Below are positions 7,207 through 12,687 of a stretch of 12,687 nucleotides of DNA, piece after piece. The stretch is from Stramenopiles sp. TOSAG23-3 (taxonomy: Eukaryota; Sar), in NCBI GenBank assembly GCA_900128585.1, contig LT642669.1:1-12687 (forward strand), in the 5' to 3' direction. The notes beneath the pieces are model-generated. The model saw only the letters and a program-made list of their open reading frames with translations. It made no database searches and was not told the origin of the DNA. The position numbers and the translations under genes were made by a program. The first letter of the stretch is position 1; every line of letters starts with the position of its first letter.

Positions 7207-8313
7207 ATGGAATATTCCGAGGAACTGGCGAGCTCCGCTCCCCCCAACTCATGCTGCGAGTACACCAACTTAAAGGGTGAGCAAAAGTCGGTGCTTCAAT
7301 GCCTTTGCGCGTGCGATGAAGTCGATGAAACGTTCGATGCGATGGTGAATGGGAAAGAAATAAAAGACGGGAAGTGGGACCAAATGATGGCTGTCGTGTC
7401 GGACCGAGTCCGTGTTCCGTGGTTTGGTGGCGCGGTGAAGGTCAGCGCGTTCTTTTTTGTCTGCCCCTTGTACATACACTTTTGCCTGCTCGTTGCTTCT
7501 TTCTCCTTCAAAGCAACCGTGGTTACCGTGTCTGCGATGATGGTCGGCGTGCCTCTGTACATCTCGTGGAAGTCTATGAAATCCGCGAGACAGGCAAGGT
7601 CGAAGCTGCTGATGCATTGGACAAACTGGTCGGTGGGGATGGTGATATTTCACTACTTTCGCACGACCCGGCCGTTGTCCATGACGTTGTGGGAAAGGCT
7701 CACGTGCGACCTGGTGGGCGCCGGAGTGTGCTGGGCGTGCTGGTCCATCCACCGCGCTCGCCTCGGAGCCGTCACCTCCATCGAAAAGCCAGAGCATCAC
7801 GGGTCGGAGTCCCTGTTACAGTACTACTTGAGCCACCGGGGTCGGCGGTTAAAGTACTGCCGAATTACCGACCGTGTGGTGGAAGGGTATGACCACTACT
7901 GCATTTGGATCGGGTCAGCAGTCGGCAAAGCGAACCACCGCATGTTCGTCGCCTTGCTGCTGTTTCTTTCGAGCGGGGGGTTCTTGTTTTCGTCGCACGC
8001 GTCGGGGCACATGCTCGCAGGACACTCCTTGGTAGTGTTGTACCAGATGAACCATTCGAACTACACTCTTGCAATGGCGTATTACGCGTTTGTAGCATCT
8101 ACGGGAATATTTTTGCTTTTCGTACACCATTGTATTTTGATCGCCCGGGGCCTGACGAGCTACGAGGCGACGCACCTTCAGAAACTGTCCCGGGCCATGC
8201 CGGACTGGCGAAAGCACGGTCCGGCAGAAGACCGGGGGGTCGCAAAAAATTGCATGCGCTTCTGGTGTCCAAAATTCCTTACAAAAGGGGAACGAGGACT
8301 TCCGGTCGACTGA
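7207..8313 (+). CDS. ZDHHC23-like palmitoyltransferase with degenerate zinc-binding domain
   Basis: DHHC enzymes attach palmitate to cysteines of membrane-associated proteins. Seen: an N-terminal Cys-rich block (CCEYTNLKGEQKSV, 16-29, then CLCAC, 32-36) and SDRVRVPWF (65-73), both characteristic of the ZDHHC23 group. Four to six hydrophobic segments follow (about 76-100, 104-120, 141-151, 168-181, 246-262, 285-313). The catalytic block is DHYC (229-232) followed by IWIG, VG (239-240) and NHRMF (243-247). TSYE (317-320) fits the conserved TTxE motif. The DHYC variant is known in active yeast enzymes (Akr1, Pfa5). Odd: aligned without gaps to the family, seven of the eight zinc-ligand positions are replaced; only C218 remains. 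I chose the ATG at 7207; the frame upstream offers only TTG. Protein length is 368 aa. It may be an active but unusual enzyme or a pseudoenzyme. Confidence 0.85.
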   Translation: MEYSEELASSAPPNSCCEYTNLKGEQKSVLQCLCACDEVDETFDAMVNGKEIKDGKWDQMMAVVSDRVRVPWFGGAVKVSAFFFVCPLYIHFCLLVASFSFKATVVTVSAMMVGVPLYISWKSMKSARQARSKLLMHWTNWSVGMVIFHYFRTTRPLSMTLWERLTCDLVGAGVCWACWSIHRARLGAVTSIEKPEHHGSESLLQYYLSHRGRRLKYCRITDRVVEGYDHYCIWIGSAVGKANHRMFVALLLFLSSGGFLFSSHASGHMLAGHSLVVLYQMNHSNYTLAMAYYAFVASTGIFLLFVHHCILIARGLTSYEATHLQKLSRAMPDWRKHGPAEDRGVAKNCMRFWCPKFLTKGERGLPVD

Positions 8314-8975
8314 CATAAGTTGGCGTCTAACCTTGAAGTGAGTAAAGTCTATCGCTATTAGACTGTTTGTAATTAAAAACCAGGCGACGGACGGCGTTGG
8401 TATTAATAATAGTCAGTCTACCCAAGTCGCCTCTATTAAATATGATTTGTTAAAGTATTCCTTAAATTATAATGCAGTCGGACGGACACTTCTTCTTCTA
8501 TTATTTAAATACGTTTTAAACTTTAAATAAAATTAAGAAGAGAAGAAGAAGAAGAAGAAAAAAAGGAATCTTCTTCTTTCATTGCTTGTTTCTATTGGCT
8601 GTTAAATTATTACTACTATTTATGTGTAGTCTAATATCTAATACTTCTATTAATTATTATATTTTTTATATTAAAATATGAAATAATAATTATTAATAAA
8701 ATAAAAAATAATTTTAAAAAAAATAATAATGTAAAATTATAATATTTTTAAATTAAACAAAAATTGAAAATTGAATGAAACAATTTGGTAATGGTCATTG
8801 TAAAATACATTTTTATACAGCCAGTCTATGTAATGATACCCCTTCTATTCTTATCGATTATTGACAAAAAAGAACAGCGTCTGTTAATTTGTTTTTATTT
8901 TTTTAAATTCAAATCTTTTAGTACCCAACCGTCGCATGCACGCAACGCCTAGTTCTCACGCTTACGCTGCTCAAA
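8314..8975. other. Spacer between DHHC and CCCH-YTH-DCD genes
   Basis: This 662-bp spacer holds the DHHC 3' end and the promoter of the next gene. It contains a foldback-prone purine/pyrimidine region (8489-8580), an AATAAA at 8526-8531 about 213 bp past the DHHC stop, and an extreme AT stretch (about 8630-8770) of ATAATAATT and ATTTTTAAA runs. ATTGGCTGTTA at 8594-8604 is an 11-bp match to part of repeat module M1, probably a chance or relic match. No gene is seen. Confidence 0.55.
8489..8580. repeat. Pyrimidine / purine / pyrimidine foldback region
   Basis: CTTCTTCTTCT (8489-8499) is followed by a GAA-repeat tract (about 8535-8560) and then TCTTCTTCTTTC (8569-8580). The central purine tract can pair with either flanking arm. 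A further inverted repeat, ATTTAAA (8503-8509) with TTTAAAT (8522-8528), sits between the first arm and the purine tract. It could form alternative hairpins in DNA or in the 3'UTR of the DHHC transcript. Confidence 0.55.
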
Positions 8976-10835
8976 ATGTCGATACCCTGGGACGTGGCCT
9001 CTCGAATCACGTTCGACTTTGAGGAAGTGCTTGCGAGCCAGTCGGTGGAGAGCAAAGAGAACGATGAGTGGAGGCAAGAGAAGAAGGAGGAAGACCAACG
9101 TTTCAAAACGATAGTATGCCGGCACTGGCTGAACTCGCTGTGCCAGAACGGCGAACACTGCGACTTCCTTCACAAGTACGTTCCCGAGAGAATGCCCGAG
9201 TGCCGAAAGGGGGTGGACTGCGACGACCCTTTGTGCATCTTACGGCACATGCGCGACGAAGACAAGAAGAAGTGCCTCTTCTTCTCACAAGGGTTTTGCC
9301 GGCACGGGCCAACGTGCAAATTTTTTCACGAAAAGCTGGGCCCGGACAAGTGCCCGGAAGTTTCCGACTTCAGCACGCCCTTTGACGACGCCAACAAGCC
9401 GGGGGAGGGAACGGAGGTGGCGGACGCCGCGCAGAAGTTCGACCGCAAGGCCAACTGGCGGACGCAGATGTGCAAGCACTACGAAACGACGGGGGCGTGC
9501 CCGTTTCAGACGACGTGCCACTATGCCCACGGCCCCGCGGAGCTTCGCTCCCGGGATCAAAACATAGCTGAAGGGATAGGAACGAAGGAGGAGCTAGGGA
9601 TCGCCGACGACGCTGGGAGCCCGGCGGAAACGTTCGACAAAACGCCGGATGGGATCGACACCATCGTCGTCATGTCGAACCTGAGCCGGGCCGGGGGCGG
9701 GCACGGAGACTACGGGGACGCCGTGCGAAAGCTGGCTCGGGACCTTCCGGACCGGCGGGGCCCTTGCAAGTACTTTGTCGTGCGGGTGCCCGACCCGACG
9801 TACCAGTACCTGGTGGTGTCGGTCAAGAACGGCGTATGGGCCTGCCCGGAGGGCATGGTCGACCAAATGAACGAGATCTTCCACACCCACGACAACGTCT
9901 TTCTCCTCTTTACCGTAGAGGGTTCCGGGAACTTTCAAGGCGTGGCGCGGATCAATGGGCCTGTGACAGGGACGAACGGGAAGGGGGGGCTGGGACAGAG
10001 AGAAGGGTTGACGGCAGTGTTCCCTGTGCAGTGGCTGCGGTTCTGCCAGCTGCCGTACGAGTTTATTGGAAACCACATCGCGCCGCTGCCGACCGGTACC
10101 CCAGTGCAAGATGCGCCCAACTACACCGAGCTGGGCAGGGACACGGGTCTGCACATGGTCGAGCTCATGTACTTGCAGGACGAAGTCCAGTTCGACCCGA
10201 GCCTCATCGAAGTAATCCCCGAGAAGTTCAAGGGCTGGGAAGGAACCCGTGGCTACACAAATCCTGCCACCCAGACCGGGTTTCTCGGCACGGTCCCCCG
10301 CACGGTGGCCAGCACCAACGGCACGAACAAGTTGCACTGGGTCAACGGCCCTGGATTCATCGTCGGCTGCGATTCGTACATTATCGACGAGTGCTTCGGC
10401 AGAATGGTCTTTGGCATGCCTGAGAGCTACCGGGGCCAGTCCCGCTTTATCCACAAAGGGAGCACCCTGCTGTTGTTCCACATGCATGCCCGGAAACTGC
10501 TTGGCGTCTTCGAGGCGACGTCGAACCGTCCCGCGCTGATCGAGCCGAATGCATGGGCCCCGAACGACCAGAGCGTCAGCCCTTACCCTGTACAGATACG
10601 ATTTCGCATCGTCTGTGAAACCCCGATGATGGAGGAGGCGGAAGTCGCCCAGCTCTTGCCCGATTCCAACGAGCGAGTGAGAAGGGTCGAGCAGGACAAA
10701 ATGCAAGAAATTGTGGATATCTTTGTACAGAGAGGCGGGGGAATAGAAGAAGTTGCGCGGCGAAACAAGATGCCCCTCCCGAATGGGGTGGTTCCTGCAG
10801 GGCAGGAAGAAGAGAACACTACAGAAGAGGCGTAA
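8976..10835 (+). CDS. CPSF30: CPSF30-like CCCH zinc-finger protein fused to YTH and DCD domains
   Basis: CPSF30 is the poly(A)-signal-binding subunit of the mRNA cleavage and polyadenylation complex; YTH domains read m6A; DCD is a domain best known from plant stress and cell-death proteins. Seen in 619 aa: four CCCH fingers, C48-x7-C56-x5-C62-x3-H66 (VCRHWL..LC, closely like CPSF30 finger 2), C76-x5-C82-x4-C87-x3-H91 after the conserved MPEC, C100-x7-C108-x5-C114-x3-H118 (GFCRHGPTC, like finger 4), and C166-x8-C175-x5-C181-x3-H185 (ending AHGPAELR, tristetraprolin-like). The N-terminus (ITFDFEE) also resembles CPSF30; animal finger 1 is absent. YTH domain: about 264-386 (KYFVVR, SVKNGVW, FTVEGSGNFQGVA, VQWLRFCQLPY). 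DCD domain: about 455-556 (GPGFIVGC, ECFGRMVFGMP, LLLF, PVQIRF). An acidic tail closes the protein. The start is ATG in the context caaaATGtcg. Probable role: nuclear m6A-linked 3'-end processing. Highly GC-rich (39 G+C in 9781-9840). Confidence 0.88.
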   Translation: MSIPWDVASRITFDFEEVLASQSVESKENDEWRQEKKEEDQRFKTIVCRHWLNSLCQNGEHCDFLHKYVPERMPECRKGVDCDDPLCILRHMRDEDKKKCLFFSQGFCRHGPTCKFFHEKLGPDKCPEVSDFSTPFDDANKPGEGTEVADAAQKFDRKANWRTQMCKHYETTGACPFQTTCHYAHGPAELRSRDQNIAEGIGTKEELGIADDAGSPAETFDKTPDGIDTIVVMSNLSRAGGGHGDYGDAVRKLARDLPDRRGPCKYFVVRVPDPTYQYLVVSVKNGVWACPEGMVDQMNEIFHTHDNVFLLFTVEGSGNFQGVARINGPVTGTNGKGGLGQREGLTAVFPVQWLRFCQLPYEFIGNHIAPLPTGTPVQDAPNYTELGRDTGLHMVELMYLQDEVQFDPSLIEVIPEKFKGWEGTRGYTNPATQTGFLGTVPRTVASTNGTNKLHWVNGPGFIVGCDSYIIDECFGRMVFGMPESYRGQSRFIHKGSTLLLFHMHARKLLGVFEATSNRPALIEPNAWAPNDQSVSPYPVQIRFRIVCETPMMEEAEVAQLLPDSNERVRRVEQDKMQEIVDIFVQRGGGIEEVARRNKMPLPNGVVPAGQEEENTTEEA

Positions 10836-10957
10836 TTTTTAGAGGAAGGAGTTTGTACATTTTTAAGAAAAAGATTAAAGAATTTTTAATATTGAGGAGA
10901 TATTGTTCTTGAACTGACACCTTCTTTTTTCTTTTTATATATTTCAATTTTACTATA

Positions 10958-11067
10958 AAATAACAGCCAATTTTCTTGTTTTTATTACAGAACCAAGTTA
11001 GGATTAGGGTATGACGAAGCTAAATTTAATTACGTAAATAACAGCCAATTTTCTTGTTTTTATTACA
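10958..11067 (+). repeat. Dispersed modular repeat, copy B (M1-M2-M1)
   Basis: Two perfect 32-bp M1 copies (10958-10989 and 11036-11067, both containing TAACAGCCAATTTTCTT) flank one M2 copy (10990-11032, core AAGTTAGGATTAGGGTATGA). The whole lies in the 281-bp spacer (10836-11116) between the convergent 3' ends of the CCCH-YTH-DCD gene and the membrane-protein gene. Each M1 here gives AATAAA on the minus strand (at 10981-10986 and 11059-11064), 53 and 131 bp past the minus-strand gene's stop. The rest of the spacer is plain AT-rich sequence with no other gene. Confidence 0.88.
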
Positions 11068-11116
11068 AAGAACAAATTTTATGACTGATTGCGCGCGTTT
11101 TGTTAACATCCAACTG

Positions 11117-12448
11117 TCAAAGGTACCTCATGCTGTAGAACGCAACGCTGCTGATGACAGTGAATGCGCCGTAGGAGAATTTGGCGCCCAGATTGGACGA
11201 GATGATAATTCCCATCGAGCGAAAGCCTGTCAACGGCAAGCCCCGCTCAGAGTGTTGGTAAAACTTTGCAAAATCGTCGTGCATCGACGGGTCCATGAGG
11301 TTCAATACAGCCTCCATACGGTGGACGCGGCGTTGGACGCGCTTAACAGATTCAGTGATTTGCGCCGCGCTCGTAAAGATGCACTTGATTGCCACTACAA
11401 ACAACAAAAAGAAGGATATCGCAAATGTTCCGAGCGCAATTGAATCTAAGGCAACAGCCTCCCCCTCAGCAATCGCCGCCACAATCAAATCCACGGACCC
11501 GATGCCCATTCCAACAGTTCCCACAACCAACGTGAATTCAGAGTAGAAAAAGTACGCAGCAAAGGTTTCGCTGAACTTTTTGATCGTTTCCACCATGATA
11601 TGGTAATTTTCGTAAGCATCGCTGAAAACCGCCTTGCTACCATGAGCACCGTTTTCAACGGTATCGGGCATCTGCATGGAGTTCAGATCAAAAAATTCAA
11701 ACGTGTCTATCATTTCAGATAGCAGGCGGGCCATGGAAACAAAATAGTTCGACATGATCCCCATGCCAAACGGAAACCAACTAGACACTGTGCTCAAGTT
11801 TAGATTAGTCAACCACAACCAGAATAGGCAGTGCTGGAAAATCGGCATGGCCTGAAAACGAACGGAGTAAAGTACTCCAAGGCCTGCAGAAATAAACACA
11901 AATAGAAGATGGCCGACCAACCTAGAATAGGAGTAAGTAAAACCTAGAAGCCTAGATGATCTTGCCAACGCGCGCGCTTTTCGTACCGTGCCCACCATTC
12001 GCAACATTTGAAACACGACGCAATCGTCTCTTTTGAAACTGTCCCCGGCAGTCAACAGTTTCGAAGTGATGTTGCAGCCAATCAGAAATACCCCAACCGA
12101 GTACAGGACTCTGTTGCAGAGCATATAAACGACGTACGGCTGCAGGATCATCAAGGACGCTATGTTCCACACCATATTTAAAGCATACCAACCATTTGTC
12201 GGAGCCAGCGCGATGGACATTTTTCTCTCCCAGCCGGGCGAGACACCAAAGTAACCGTCCACAGACGTCCCGTTCGCTCGCTCAAGCTCAAGTACTTCCT
12301 CGGCTTTTGCAAGGGCCCCTAACCAGGTCACTGCCTTTGCTTTTCCATCCTCTAGCAAGATCGAACGTCTCTTCCTTTCAGGTCCACCACGAATCGCAAG
12401 CTTCTCTCTTGTCTCCTCCGAAACGGTGTAGAGTTTCTTGCCGTCCAT
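11117..12448 (-). CDS. Multi-pass membrane protein, possibly gustatory-receptor-like (GRL)
   Basis: I do not recognise this protein with certainty. Seen (443 aa from the ATG at 12448): a charged N-terminus (KKLY, RKRRS), then about six to seven hydrophobic segments, at roughly 88-110, 114-131, 177-197, 202-228, 295-328, 334-361 and 421-440. A long basic/amphipathic loop (ESVKRVQRRVHRMEAVLN) precedes the last segment, which ends only three residues before the C-terminus. Known: insect gustatory/odorant receptors and their protist and plant relatives (GRL, DUF3537) have seven helices, a large cytoplasmic loop before helix 7, and a very short tail after it with a T/S-Y motif. Here the last helix carries SYGAFTVISS. 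No signal peptide, transporter or channel motif is seen. An upstream GTG (12499) would extend the frame by 17 codons, but a TAA lies just beyond it. It is convergent with the CCCH-YTH-DCD gene. The GRL idea is tentative. Confidence 0.75.
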   Translation of the reverse strand: MDGKKLYTVSEETREKLAIRGGPERKRRSILLEDGKAKAVTWLGALAKAEEVLELERANGTSVDGYFGVSPGWERKMSIALAPTNGWYALNMVWNIASLMILQPYVVYMLCNRVLYSVGVFLIGCNITSKLLTAGDSFKRDDCVVFQMLRMVGTVRKARALARSSRLLGFTYSYSRLVGHLLFVFISAGLGVLYSVRFQAMPIFQHCLFWLWLTNLNLSTVSSWFPFGMGIMSNYFVSMARLLSEMIDTFEFFDLNSMQMPDTVENGAHGSKAVFSDAYENYHIMVETIKKFSETFAAYFFYSEFTLVVGTVGMGIGSVDLIVAAIAEGEAVALDSIALGTFAISFFLLFVVAIKCIFTSAAQITESVKRVQRRVHRMEAVLNLMDPSMHDDFAKFYQHSERGLPLTGFRSMGIIISSNLGAKFSYGAFTVISSVAFYSMRYL

Positions 12449-12687
12449 GAGAAAAGAGTTGTAGCCAGAGAAGGGTGATTGGAAGAGCGCCGCGCTCACG
12501 TACCTTTCTTAGCCCCCAACTCCCGGTTTGGTTTTGCAGCACAACTTATTTTCCGTTTTGCTTTTGTATATACATTGTTGAAATATTTATGCATAGATAT
12601 GAAGTCTAGATACAGTTAGTTATCATTAATAAATCGTATAAATAATTTCAAATATAACCTACTATAATATTTCAAACACAAAAAACA
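12449..12687. other. 5' flank of the membrane-protein gene
   Basis: This 239-bp stretch to the right edge is AT-rich and should carry the promoter of the minus-strand membrane-protein gene. The minus-strand sequence AAGAAAGGTACGTGAG (12510-12495) resembles a 5' splice donor, but no matching acceptor is evident before the ATG. No other gene is seen. Confidence 0.4.

Noticed and set aside
9594-10706. Minus-strand open frame of 370 codons
   Set aside because: Antisense shadow of the GC-rich CCCH-YTH-DCD gene with no recognisable domain.
12449-12499. GTG start extending the membrane protein by 17 codons
   Set aside because: GTG initiation is unlikely in a nuclear gene and a TAA is close upstream; the ATG at 12448 has a G at +4.
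12495-12510. Possible 5' splice donor (AAG/GTACGT) on the minus strand upstream of the membrane-protein gene
   Set aside because: No convincing acceptor or upstream coding exon was found, so an intron in the leader cannot be claimed.
1-12687. Giant-virus or bacterial origin
   Set aside because: CPSF30-type factor, DHHC enzyme, secretory signals and wide AT-rich spacers fit a nuclear genome; there are no viral hallmark genes and no operon or ribosome-binding-site layout.
1-12687. CRISPR array, tRNA or rRNA genes
   Set aside because: No regularly spaced repeats with unique spacers, and no tRNA A/B-box pair or rRNA-like sequence was recognised by eye.

Overview
The window looks like nuclear DNA from a unicellular eukaryote, probably an alga or another protist. 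The evidence is a CPSF30-type mRNA 3'-end factor, a DHHC acyltransferase, secretory proteins with signal peptides and many N-glycosylation sequons, long AT-rich spacers, and one gene per promoter. All seven genes read as single uninterrupted exons, so the genome or this locus is intron-poor. Coding DNA is GC-rich and spacers are very AT-rich with purine and pyrimidine tracts. I cannot name the species.

Layout, left to right: (1) a membrane-anchored kinesin-light-chain-type TPR protein, minus strand, cut by the left edge; (2) a secreted purple acid phosphatase, plus; (3) an HxxxDG acyltransferase of the condensation/alcohol-acetyltransferase superfamily, plus, clearly more AT-rich than its neighbours; (4) a secreted GH5 endoglycoceramidase, minus; (5) a ZDHHC23-like palmitoyltransferase with a degenerate zinc-binding domain, plus; (6) a CPSF30-like CCCH protein fused to a YTH domain and then a DCD domain, plus; (7) a multi-pass membrane protein with a layout like gustatory-receptor-like proteins, minus.

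Genes 1/2 and 4/5 are divergent pairs across wide spacers. Genes 3/4 and 6/7 are convergent pairs. Both convergent spacers hold the same modular repeat in opposite orientations, containing a telomere-like TTAGGATTAGGG core. Both divergent spacers hold the same GACGACGTCAT motif. There is no sign of an operon or shared pathway. The phosphatase and endoglycoceramidase are both predicted secretory or lysosomal hydrolases.

The strongest points of interest are the CCCH-YTH-DCD fusion (with a YTH pocket that seems to lack its second cage tryptophan), the DHHC enzyme that has lost seven of eight zinc ligands while keeping its catalytic cysteine, and the repeat modules in the convergent 3' spacers. 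All family assignments are from reading motifs by eye; no database search was run.
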